NCBI GenBank assembly: GCA_036925085.1
Contig: JAUPFP010000002.1
Coordinates: 6,664,890-6,728,889 of the forward strand
Direction of reading: 5' to 3'
Length of the DNA: 64,000 nucleotides
Source: Brachycybe producta
Lineage: Eukaryota; Arthropoda; Diplopoda; Playtdesmida; Andrognathidae
Part shown: positions 12,431 through 25,400 of the stretch, piece after piece
How positions within the stretch are numbered: the first letter of the stretch is position 1
Layout: each line of letters begins with the position of its first letter
The notes under the pieces: generated by a model
Told to the model about the DNA's origin: nothing
The model's database searches: none
Seen by the model: only the letters and a program-made list of their open reading frames with translations
Translations under genes and position numbers: made by a program

Positions 12431-13020
12431 ATAACCCTCTCTGTTCAGAAAATCAGGTTCAAACAGACCATCACTTCCTTGAGTATTCTGTTGAACTTCT
12501 GTAACAGACATTTTTTTTGTAATTCAGTAATTTAATTACAGGAGTTTAAAGTTGAAAGCAAAAAGTATTTTAGTGATGATCTCTCTAAAAATAATATGCA
12601 TATTAGTTTCATAATAATCTTTTTTAATATGAAAAATAAATTTAAAATTGAAGTTAATTGAATTTTTTCAAATAAAAAGTTTATTTTTAGAAACGGTACT
12701 ATTATAAACTTTGAATTTTTTTTTCCCTCGAACAAAGTTTATATGAAATACAGTGGAAACCGTTTAACATGTAATGTAGAGACCCAACTATTTTTTTCGA
12801 GTTAAACGAATTTTGTGTTAAAACTTTTAACACAAAATTCGTTTGTGTGTGTTTATCTTATAGTATTACATTGTGATTTTGCAGGCATTATTATCCCTTT
12901 ATTATTTGCGTTGACTAATTAGTCATTTTAGTAGCACGCGTTTATGCACGCCTATTGAAATACGTCGAACAGAATGTAAACTTTGAAGCTGCTAAACTTT
13001 TGATAAGTAAGTCACACGTC
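12431..13020. other. Non-coding sequence with repeat remnants
   Basis: At about 12750 a pogo-type end motif (CAGTGGAAACCGTTTAACAT) is followed by a hairpin with arms AAACGAATTTTGTGTTA / TAACACAAAATTCGTTT (12806-12844). Positions 12948-13031 match 25068-25150 and represent a dispersed repeat. No gene is seen. Confidence 0.5.
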
Positions 13021-13031
13021 GGACATTCGAT

Positions 13032-13382
13032 AGCGTAGCCAGGCGGGGAGGCGGGCTGTCTGCCCCGGGCGGCACCAACGAAAAGAAAAGATTTTTTTCC
13101 TGTCGGGATAGTAGCGGAAGCTTTATAAAACTCTTTTAAGATGGCCCAAGAAGGAATTATGAAATTTTTGTCGCTCGCTGCGCTCGCGGAATGTATTCTG
13201 TAATTCAGCATTATGTTTTTAACTTCGAATACTGGTTTATTTATTACTGGATATCAATAATATCGTTTGGCCTCTCCCAGACCAGAATCCTGGTTGTGCC
13301 ACTGATGTGTATTGTGTTGTGTTTTTAGTGAGGGAGGGGCGGGGACCGCCCAGGGCGACACAAACTCTAGCTACGCCACTGT
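13032..13382. mobile_element. hAT-like MITE with target duplication
   Basis: The 351-bp insert is flanked by GGACATTCGAT on both sides (13021-13031 and 13383-13393). The right end reads CTAGCTACGCCACTG and the left end GCGTAGCCAGG, imperfect inverted ends of the CAGTGGCGTAGC type known from hAT elements. The related repeat at 25068-25170 lacks the insert and so serves as an empty site. Confidence 0.8.
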
Positions 13383-13410
13383 GGACATTCGATTATTTTG
13401 GGAAAGGTCG

Positions 13411-16400
13411 TTAAAAGAGTTCCACTATATTTAAATCTTTTTTTTTAATTCGTAGGTTGACTTTGCCTGTAGACAACTTTTTTTCTTTATAGTTACTATA
13501 AGAAATGTGTTTGTTGTTACTTCTGGTGATTCGTTGTGTCTTCTTCGTCAATTCTGATGCAGTTTTAAGAGTGTTTGTATTCTTTGGGCAACCTTTTTGG
13601 CCATCAGAACAGTTAACCACTTCGTATTGTGATACGATGTCTGTAGTGTTCGTATTCGTACAGTTTGACGAAGGCTCAAAAGAGTAGTACGTCGATGCCG
13701 ATAGCTCTGTATTTAATAGATATTGATTTAATGGTTATCAGGAATGTTTAGGAGGCTTGACTTGACACTGTACTTACCCGGTTGGTAATAGTCGTAAACT
13801 TCGATAACTGATGGTTTAATATTTTGAACATCAATGGTTTGTACCATTTGGACATTGAAGCACTTTAGTTGCGATGTAAGCTGCTCAAGTAATAATTAGA
13901 TAAATGTAAATGGACATATTACTACTAGTTGTAATTACATTTTAGCATATACTCGTACTTCGTCAAAGTAAAGGTTAACCGTTCCCTCATCGTTGACTTC
14001 CAAACGTTTCACTTGCAAATCGTTGTCGGATTTTAGCTGAAAACACATAAGAAGATTATTTAAATGAAATGCATTAGTCCGAGGTTATTTCCAACGATGT
14101 GGACACCTGTTCTAGTCTGTTGTGATCAGCATTGTGTCCAGAAGGTGTATTGATTTCTACTACGGCCATGTTCGATTTGCCATCGGAGTTCTGATATCTG
14201 GCAGAATTTATATATAATAATTACATAATTTATATTGCAATTGGTGCCACATTAGTTTATGTTAAAAAAAACCTTCATAATAGCAACACATCGACTACAG
14301 TGAAAACCATTTAACACAAAACGGATAACATGAAAAATCGGATAACGCGCGAAAGATATGTTCGATTCAGTTCCTCAGCATACGTTTTTTCATATACTTA
14401 AATTCGTTTAAGACGAAATACGTTCGTATTTGTTAAAACAAAACAAAATTTATCGGGTTGTAAGAGTATAAATCTACTTAAAATAATTTTCATAGCACAA
14501 AATAAAAATTTAATATAAAATATTATTAATAATCATACATCATCACAATCACAATCATACAATATAATAAAATTATTGATTTTAATCTTTATCACGGTAT
14601 TTTATTACCTTGAATATAATTATATTATTAAATACGTTTTTAATATTTGTTCTTTTAACAAAAAAATCAGTTAAGGTGGTTTTAATATGTAAACGTCTCT
14701 CGGACTCTGATTATTCTGTCTTTGAGGTTGCAAAATGAAGATAAATTGGAAAATGTTTTAAAGACTAGAATGGTAGATCAATCTCTAAATGTTTTTTTTT
14801 GTTCATGTAATTATTTTTCAAAATAAGCTTTTTGTTAAGCGTTTGAAAATGACCCAACTTTAAGCAGACGAAGTTTATTTTTGACAATTTTTTAGCTTTA
14901 TCTTCAGGTGATTGAGCTACCTTTCTAGTTTCTAAAAGACTTTGTAATTTCTCTTAATTTTGTTCCCTGTAAGACAGAATAATCAAAGTTCGAAAATCAG
15001 CTGTTAATTCATAAACCATCATAACACTTAACAAATATTCGAGTCTCTTCCGTTTCGTGTTAAACGAGTTTCACTGCAGTTAAAGCATTTCTCCTCGGAA
15101 ATGTCTTTGCAAACATACTTTGTGCAAATGCGAACTTCTTTTTGCTCGCAATCGGTGTTTGTTTCTAAGTGAAACGCTTGTGGTGGCGTCGTTTCGTGAA
15201 TGTTATACTTCAGCAAGACCTGTTCAAATGAGAATATTGGAATTAAGTATAATTTGATCGTACTTTTTTTGTATGAAAGTTGTTTAATTACTTCTAGTAA
15301 AGCACAGCCTTGTCCAGTTGCTTCCACATCAAGAACGGTAGGAAAATGAGAAAGTGTTTTTGTTTGCATCACTAGGTGGTTTTCGGCAGTTACGTGGATC
15401 GTGTCGTCTAGATCATCCGTTTCGATTTTAACTTCCAGATCGATATCACTGCCACTAGGCACGGTTGCAGCATAACTTGAAATAGCTTGTAATGCCAGTA
15501 CGGTATCCTACATGTGAGATTTTGAAAGCATTCTTAAACGTGGCTCCATAGATGGATTATCTCTACCCCATATTTGAGAACATTTTAGGGTTTTCAAGCA
15601 AACGTTTTTTCAGGGTAAACATTACAAAAAAACATTTGCAGTGTTTTAGAAACTAGAGTAGTTGGTGATAATGCTAATTTTTTTTCATGATGCTATTTTT
15701 AAAAATAAACTTTTTATGATTGTTTGAAAAGGGCGAAAATAGTTTCTCATGATATGTCAATGGAAAAACCTAATATGCAGAATATAAAAATGATAGCAAT
15801 ATGAGCCACTAGTTCTACCTGAGTCGAGATAAAACCTCCATTTGCAGTCCTCTGTTTTACGAGCCATCTTATTATGGACAACGCTTTTGTATTGGATTGC
15901 GGTTCATTGAGAGTTATCAAAGCCAATAGAGCATATGATGTGATTTCGACACTAATTGCAGGAGAAATTGTGTTACCAATTTTCATCTCCCAATGCATCG
16001 TTCCATCTGTAACTCAATTAGTTAGTAAAATATGTCAATCACATAATTCGAACATAAATTTCAAACCTTTTGTGATGCTGCGCTCTTCCAAATCTCTCCA
16101 ATATTTCCATGCTAGTTCATCAGAACCGGCCAAAGCAGCAACATACATTTTAAGAGCCAATAAGTAAAGAGACTTGTAACTCTCGGCTTCGAGGCAGAAA
16201 AAAGCATTCTTGATGACATCACTCGATGGTTTTACTCCAGTTTCTAAAAGGGCAATGGCCACATAGGCTGTGAGAGCTTGAACGGCCGATGAGTGTCCAG
16301 ATTCTAATCCACCCTTTAAGGTTTTATTGAAAACAATCAATTCTGGAAAAGTAGCATATTGCCTATTGAATGATACCTTCATAGCTTTACTCAGTACTCT

Positions 16401-19400
16401 GCCTGTTGATTCGAAGCAACCGTTTTCCATTTGGTGTTTCTTGATAAAATTTGTCGTATTATCCAATTCGTCGACATCGATAAACGTAAAGGGCCTCGCT
16501 TGCGCAAAAGACTTTAGCACAAAAGCTGTCAACCACATGCTTCCTTCTTTATCTGATTTTCCAAAGGCACTGTAGCCTCCTTTAGGGTGTTTATAAGTTA
16601 GCTGCCGTTGGTAACCTTTTTTGTGTGAAGAGATTGATAAAGAAACAGTGATGTTATGACACTACTAAGAAAGGGTTCTCATTGTTTTTCTCCACTAAAA
16701 GCTTTTAGACACAAGCGACATTGTCGTTGATTACAACCATTTTTTTTTTGCATTTCACTGAATGTGTACATTCACTGTGTACGACCGCCTTCCAACCACT
16801 GGCAGTCGACTCAAGCGGTCGGTTTTGGCGACACGCCGACTAAATTCTGCAGTCCATTTCAGACACTAATAATTCGCTCGTGTGTATAGGCTCTAAAAAC
16901 TTTTAAAATGCTCGCAGTGATCAATGTAGTTTACCTGTTTTCAAATGTGCCAAAGCTTTGTGTTTAATCTCTTCCGTAAGTTGCTTAGTGTTTGTTAAGT
17001 AATGCAACACAAAGACATTAGGAGCAAACAGGACCATGTTCTGTTCTCCGCAACCGGTGGGCAACCTCACTAATTTATCGAGTCCACTGATGGTGGGTCC
17101 CATTATGTCACCGACAATCCTAACATATGCTCGAGCCGATCCATCCACAACGTTATGTGGCAGAACTATTGTGTACATATTGGAGTATATCCCATCGAAA
17201 TGTTCTACAACACAAGATTTTTTAAAAAAAAAAACATTAATTAAGATGTTTATGAACAGCTGATTTTCCAACTTTGGTTATTCTGCGTTTCAGGAGCAAC
17301 ACTAAAAATCGCATCCAAAGTTTTTATTCTATTGTTTTTGTAGTTGTTTATAAAAAAAGACTTACCACTTGGACAGAACATTGTCGTGTTCGTGACTTCT
17401 TTCGGGAAACCTTCAGCCTGGAATTAGTTACAAATGTTTTTATCATTAGAAAGGAGGCTTGATTACGACTTTGTGTATTTAGAATGTGGAAGTTGCCTTT
17501 ACCTTGACCAGTAGTGATTTAGTTATGGCATCACGAGCAACAACGTTGCCTACATTGGTAAACCCTTCACATAAACTTGTGTTTGTGTGGCTGATGGAAT
17601 GCGCATGGACTGTGATGTTGACATTTCCAATTATGGTGGGACGTATAGTAAATACATGAGTGTAAGACTGATGACCACATATACAAGTTCTATTGGTTCT
17701 GGTAGTCAGTATTTCAAATCCCGGATTTTCTTCGATTGAGATTTTTACCTGGAAGGCAATAAGTTGTTAAGTTGACTAAAGATCAAAGTCTCACTGCAGG
17801 TAATGCATCAACTGGTGACATTATGCAACAGAGTTGACTTGATTGAAGAAGGCGAGGGCGAAACGTTTTAAAAAAATGCACAAATTGTATATTTTTTTTA
17901 AGAAAATTTGCATGAAGTTGCATAATTTTACTTGCATGTGTTTCTTGAAAAAACGCTTTAAAAAGAAATTTTTTACAAATTTTATTTTAAAAAAATAACT
18001 TTGATTTTCCTTTTTTAAATAAGTTTCAGTCATTTAATTAATTAATTATGCTTTTTTTGTATAATACACATTTTTATTTGCTTAAGATGAATGATTTTCT
18101 TGTATAGGTTGTATTTTTTTTGGGTTTCTTTTCTGTTTGCATAAATGTTCTGCCTTAGTTATCAGTTGTTTAGTTTACGAGCTTATCATTTGACTGCCAC
18201 ATTAAGCACACAACTCAACTCTATTGCAACTTTTTTTCGAAATTTTTTGAAGTTGTGTGGCGCCAGTTGATGCAGTGGTTTAACTATGACAAATGTTTAG
18301 TGGTTTCACTATATTTACCGGAAAACATTCAGACAAATAGTTAAACATAGACACTTTAAGAGGTACAATTTCTCCATTTTTGACAGAATAGGGCATGGTG
18401 TAGGACAGAAAGAACGGCTGAAAGCTTCGGATTGATGTTCTTGATGAGAAGCCAACACCTTTATTCAATGAAGTGCAAAAAGCACTTCCAGTCCATGTTG
18501 TAATACTGTGTGGAACATCTCGATGTAGCGTAGCTTTTCCGGTTTCTCTGTTAAATGAAAGAAAAATGAAGTCGGTTAAGTCATATGCCATTTTATAATT
18601 ATTTTAAAAATTCAACTTGTATAATTACTGATTTTCATCATCGTTTTATGTCATAAGACATTGATTTTAATTATTAAAAATTATAATTTAAAAATAATTA
18701 TTGCAGTTAAACGATTTTATAAATTTATGTTTATATTTGGAAAACTATGTCAGAAATTCTCATTGATTCCAGTTATGATTTTAAAATAAATGCCTACAAA
18801 TGAATTTCTTTTAAAATTGGTCATTTTAAATATTCAAAATGTTTGTTTAACTTATTATTTTAAATAATATAAATAAATTTTAAAAAAAATATCTGAATAA
18901 ATAAAAAGAATTGATTTGTATGAATATAAATGCAATTTAAGATGGTTTTAAAGTGTAAACGCCTCTCGAACTCTGGTTATTCTGTCTTTCAGGAACCAAA
19001 TTAAGATAAACTTGAAATTGTTTTCGAAAATTAGAAGGGTAGCTCTGTGACTTCAGTATATTTTTCACGTTGATGTTTTTTAAAAATAAGCTTTTTTGTG
19101 TTGAGTTTGAAAATGAACTAACTTTAAGCAGGCAAAATTTTTAAGTTGTTTAGAAAAAGTTTATTTTGAAAGATTACTATTAAGTGATTTAGCTAACGTT
19201 CTTGTTTCGAACAGTAATGCTTTAGTGTTGCTCCTAAAATGCAGAATTAACCAAGGTTCGAAAATCAAATTTTCATAAAACATCTTATATGTAAAACAAA
19301 AACAATTTAAATCAATTCTTTTTTGGCTTTTAAGCCCCTATTTCTACGCACCCAACTTTTTGTAGTTCCCATAACCACGTCTCAGGAAAGAAATCTCTTA

Positions 19401-22400
19401 TTTCTACAATCGGCTCAACAACAACCGTTTTTACTTCTGGTTTTGGATAACTGTCAAGCATTCTGTCAGTACTTTCCAATGCCTGACATTTCTAATAAAA
19501 CAAAAGTGTATATAATACGTTCATATATTGAAATTTATAATATTATGAACTAATCATATGAACTCACTGATGTCACCATTGTCCTAGGTTGGGTTCTGCC
19601 ATTAATTCGTCTTTTTCCGTTGAACCTAACGAAGGTGGGATCATCAATTGACGGAATTCCTTCATAGAATTAAATTTCAATTCTTTTTCTTAATAACTTA
19701 AAATGCCATAATCTGTAAATGTTCGTATACCTCGATACCACATCGGTCTCAACTCTCGGCATGGACGAGTAATCAGTGTTAGATCCGAAACGACCGAGAC
19801 ACCAGACTCCTGAAGTATCAAATAACGAATTAATTAGCTTCAACAAATTTAATGCAGTTTAATATTGTGTCGTAATTTTGTCACTTGCCACGAACGATTC
19901 GAATGCATCCTTAAAAGGGGATCCCATTTGAGGTGTAAGAAACATTCTACTTGAAACGGCAGAATTTGACTTGTCGATGCACGGAGCCATTGTATCCAAG
20001 TCGTAAGCACTGAACTTTTTGGTTTTTCCAAGATTTGTTAATTTTGAAAATACCTTAGAAAAGTAAACACAAAAATATAGTTTTATAAGCAGACATTTCA
20101 AGATATGCAAATGGAATAGAATGCTGTTGATTCTGCGATTCAGAAGCAACATTAAGTGTCTTGACACACGAACTACTTTTTAGTGGTTGAGTTCAACTGC
20201 ATAATGAAGTTGGCATATGGCTCATAATGGCCCACCGGTGGTCGTTTCCAACATCAGAAGCCATTAGTGTGCAAAGGTGGAGGGTTTTCCACAGTAATAC
20301 AATGTCAACCACAAGTCAGCCATCTGCGACAACATTTTGCAGTCGGACTCGACCAGTTAAAAGTGGTCCGTGAGTCAATTCACTAAAGGCCTAACTATAA
20401 AGATAAGGTAGCTTCTGAAATAAATTATAAAATACATACTACAATTGAAAACCACATTTTTTTCTTGAAAAAAAAAAAGCTCTGAAAGCCACAATTTCAG
20501 AACATTTCTTTAAGAAGAAATTGAAAGTGTTCAATAGACTAGAAGAGTAAATAATATAAGGATATTTTTCTTGTTCGTACCTTCAAAAAATAAACGTTTT
20601 ATGATTAATTAAAAATCTAGAATTTTATTTTTAACTTGAAAGTTCGTTTTTAACTCACACTTTCATGTTTTTCTTAAAATTGTTTCTAAGTTCTAGTAAT
20701 GTTACGATGTAAACACTAGCCGTATTAAGTTAACTGATAATGATGCTTAGATTAAGTCAATGAATGATAAACATATGTATTTCAATCAAAATACCGTCTC
20801 AGCATCCAATTGACCGGTGTTCGATAGAAAATAGACACTTTGATCGACTACACCAAATGCACATAAACTTTGTGGCTGTGCGCCGAGTTCGATCGAAGCC
20901 GAGGCTCCAGGAAGAACTTCAGGTTCTAGGAAGTTCATTTCCACCTAAATATAAATTTGAACATATTCGATATATGCTTTATTTATTTTCAAAATATATC
21001 GTAAATTGACCTTATTATCAAAACAATGATCCAATTCAATTTTTTTGTGGTCAGAGACAACTTCTCCATCGGGACGAATATAAAACACAAGTAGATACGA
21101 CGTCGGAGAAAAGTGTGGTTGAATGTTCAACTTCATGCGAAGTTGAACTGTTTCTAATGGATTGTTTATCGTGATGCTTCTACGCTTGCGAAGGTCGAGA
21201 GGATCTGCCAAAAGATCTTCCGATTCGTGCGTTGCTTCGATATTTTCGGCGTTTGTATTTTCAACCAAGTGTTGCACTTTATTCTGAAACAGCAGTTCTC
21301 CTCTTGATAACACCTGATAGTTTAGCGTGACACGTTTTCCCTGCATATCGCTCGCAAAAATGGAGCTTATAGTGATGGGTAGTTTGGTGTCGCATGACAG
21401 TTGATGCATCTCGATTGGGTCGATTTGAATAAAGCTTTTACTCAGAGAATACCAACTGTAGATTACGGGGTGATGCATGACGACCATTTCGTCGTGACTG
21501 TAGCCGTAACCAGCAGACGACTTGATCAGTAAACTAACCTGTTAAGAAATGAAAATGTGTGATTAAATTAAATTGCATGATTTTTTTTAAGTTGGTTTTC
21601 AATTAAAATGCGCCCACAGAGTTTTGTTAGAAGCTACAATTATAGGTGAAAATTTAAAATTTGATCATTTTCATCCTACCATAAAAGTATATTTTTTGAA
21701 ATACAGTTAAATAAATGCTTTACCAATAGACATTCTAGTTTCTAACAAACTTTGAACTATACCCTGCAAAACATATGCCGTTCTCGGTGTTCGTTGCGGT
21801 TTTAAATTAGCGTTTTGTTCATATGCAAATGCTTACCTTCAAGAAATACAAAGATTCATAAGTTTTTCACATTTGAAAAAATGGAAGAAAAAAAAAATTT
21901 CTGAGCGTTTTTTTTAATGAAAAACACTTAAATGCGTTTAAATTCTCCGAGAACGCCTCAGAAGTCCCCAAAAGCCTTAAACAAGTACAGACCCTTCTAT
22001 TCCTGATCACACTCTCATATTACGGCCCTTTTCCTGTTATGAATAATACCAGAAAAACATGCAGTTTTTACCAAACTTACTTTAATTCGAAACCTCTCGA
22101 TATCATCCGATTGTGGAGCAACAGTAAATTGTATTTCGCCGTTTTCACCCGATGTGTAATTATTTGACCCACTGTAAACCACAACACCCATCTTATTATA
22201 CGTTTGAATGAAGATGTTGACGGTTTCGTTCGGTGCTGGGTTCCCAAATGCGAATATAACGGTGGCTTTGCCGTAGTAACTTAGTCCAGGTTTGAAATAC
22301 GACACATGATTGAAAGTCACTTCGAAAGGATGTTGTCGTAACTGTGCAGTTTTAGTGGCATTCATTACGGTGTCGGTGCCTCTTTCTTTAACCTCGGCAT

Positions 22401-25400
22401 AGAACTGGACACGATTGCCCCAGCTTTGAGTTTGACCCATGTTCTTGATCTGCTCGCTTTTCACTTCAATATCGTGACAGCCATTTATCTGAAAGAATTA
22501 AGAGAACGTGAATTTGTTTAAAGTAATTTTCATGACAATATCTTAAAAATTAAACTTCTTATCAAAGTTTAAAATCAGCTTTTTAGAATCATACAATCAT
22601 TTCAATTGTAAACTTGCATAAAAAAAAGTTTATTTTTAAAGATAGCATCATACAAATTACTTTTTAGCAATATTCATTTACTATTTAAGTTTGAAGCCAA
22701 CTTTAAGGTGGTAAGTGTAAACGCCTCTCGAACTTTGATTATTCCGTCTTACAGGTGCAAAATGAAGAGATAAGACTTGAATTTGTTTGAGTAACTAGAG
22801 GGGTAGCTCAGTCACATAATGGCATTTTCAGGTTGATATCTTTCAAAGTAAGCTTTTTATACCTGCTTCTAAGGATGCTCATCCTTAGAAGAAGCTTGTG
22901 ACGTTTAGGGATTGACGAAAAAATTACGATCTTGTCGTGTGTTTAAACTGTTGAAAATGTTTGATATCATCTCTTTTTCAGACTGAATGACACGTAAATT
23001 GATCGTTAAATCCCGTTTTATGATGAGTTTGAAAATAACCCAACTTTAAACAGACGATATTTTTAAATTTTCTTCAATAAGAGTTTATTTTGAAAGATTT
23101 CAACATGAAAATACTTTGAGGTGATTGAGCTACCTTTCTAGCTTCTAAAACACTTTCTAGTTTCTCTCAATTTTGCTTCTAAAAGACAGAATAATCAGAG
23201 TTTCGAAAAATTAGCTGTTCATAATCCATAGTAGCTTTATATTTATTGATAGTCATTTGTTAGTTGTATTACAGATATTTTTATTACCTTTTCTGTGACC
23301 GTAACCTCTCCTCGTTTCGAGGATTGTTGGTGCCTTTGATAAGATTGTGCTATTATTCCGACATTTGCCACAAGATCACCCATAACTGGTTGTCCATAGC
23401 TATACCTATTATAACATTAAATTTTGTGTCTATTGTAGAAAGACATTATTTATAAAACTATTGTCATCAGCTTCTTACTTGGCGCAAACTTTAAATTTGA
23501 TTGTGGTCTGGCCACGAAGGACATTTGCCGGAGCGATGATCTCCACAGAAAACTTTGGCAAAACTTTTTTCATAAAAACGACACAATACAACATGTAAAT
23601 CTGATACATTTCACTTGGACATTATTGTGTGTTCAACATTTTGTAATAACAAACTTTTACCAAAAGTTAAAAGTTTATTTGAAGCTAGCTATAAGAGCAA
23701 GGAAATCATAGAATGGAACTTTCATTGTACAAACATGAAATAATTTCAAATGAGAATCACCATATTCTTTGACGGTGAACTGTCTCATTTCTTTTGCCAG
23801 TCCATTTTGAACTACTATGTTCCAGTTTCCCAGAGGTGGTTCATCGGATAGCTGTAGAGAAAGATCAGTTATTCCTTGATCCGTTGCAGGGTTTGTCCAC
23901 ATTGCAACACGAACTCCAGTTGGATTATCAATCCACACACGATCCACCTGATTGATTTTGTTTTCACGGATAATAATTAATCGAGTTGTGGGGTAGTAAT
24001 TTTAAGGGTTGTTTCGAATACTCTGTTGTCGTGACTTACTGGAGTAACGATGGGTAACATTTGAACATCCAGTTTTAATATGCGAAATTTCACTTGCTGC
24101 CCTGGTTTGTATATTGGTTTGTCTGTTTGTATGAAAGTCATTGGTGATCCGGCTACGATGGTCACTGTTGTATTTCCCTTGATTTCGTATCCTTCTTCTT
24201 CTTCTCCTTCGAAGATGCCGTCAATGTGTAACTTTGCATTTTCCATAGTTATGGCTGGAACCACGATCTTAAAGCAGTCATCTTTTCCTGCATTTAAAAA
24301 TTAGTTCCATTGTTAAGTTTACAGCTTACAGCATGTTTCCCTGCCACATCCACCTAGATCCATTATTTCATGTTCAGGGCTGGAATTTTTGTTATTGATT
24401 GAGTCTCACGGAAGAGTTACACTTATACAAATATTGGCCACTTGCACTGGAATACTCGTGGGAGGCCGGCTTAACAAATTTCATTTAAAGAACTCATGAG
24501 AATATTTATTTACCATTAGTAATGGAGTGAATCGATGTGACAATTGGTTCTTTGTTGTGCTCTGACTTTAGAGTGATATTCAGTTGACCATTTGATGTAA
24601 TTCCGTGCAGTGACAAACAGACAGTTTCGATACCATCTGACAACCAAACGTTTGGAGCTGTCAGTAAGAATCCTCTGAAATTTCACGAGAAAGTTTTCCA
24701 TTTGTTAAAATTTTATTTAAAGTTTCTACTAGTGCAATAATTACTAGTGATTTAGGCAATATGCAGAAATTTAATACCAAAAACAACAAGCTAAAGCTAC
24801 AGAGTGGCATAACAATTTAGAGAATTTTTTTTGTACAATAATTAATTTTATGGTCGGCAGCGGGAGAAAAAATCATCCCGTGACGACCGTGCTCAGAAAA
24901 ACTGGCGGCGCTCTAAGTGGTGCAACGAACTTGCATGAAAAAGTGCTGACGTCCCGGTGACTAAATGGAGACCCGGGTTCGAATCCCAACATGGGCATGG
25001 CGGCGGCTATCACCTCTTAATTATCACACACTCTTAAATATTTACCGATTTTTGGAATGTTCGGGATACCTATTGAAAAATGTTGAACGAAATGCAAACT
25101 TTGAAGCCGCATAACTTTTGTTAATAAATCATATATCGGAAATTCTATAAGGTTTGCAAAGAGTGTTAATTTTTAATCGTAAACTCCTCAGACGTCACGT
25201 CGCAAGCTTCAAGTTAAGGTGCGGCAACTATAAAAAAGTGGTGAACTTTTTTCAACAGTGGTATTTTTTCTAATAGTTCTTTATAATTGTTACTGATTGG
25301 AAATGAATACAGTATAGTGAGGTGTGCGAATATTTCTGTAAGTTAGTATAACAAAGTATAACTACCTTTACCATTAAATAATTGTGAAATGATAAATGAA

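Noticed and set aside
11961-12511. Open frames of about 100 codons rich in Tyr and Ile
   Set aside because: They are translations of the TA array on either strand.
15050-15120. Apparent frame break in the macroglobulin gene at TTTAACTGCA/GTGAAA
   Set aside because: That donor lies in the MITE end. An earlier donor, CACAAA/GTATGT at 15119, keeps the frame and gives the family sequence CTKYQNSDGKSN, so the gene is not broken here.
24970-24990. tRNA gene
   Set aside because: Only the B box is good. The surrounding bases do not form acceptor, D and anticodon stems, so a SINE-like fragment fits better.
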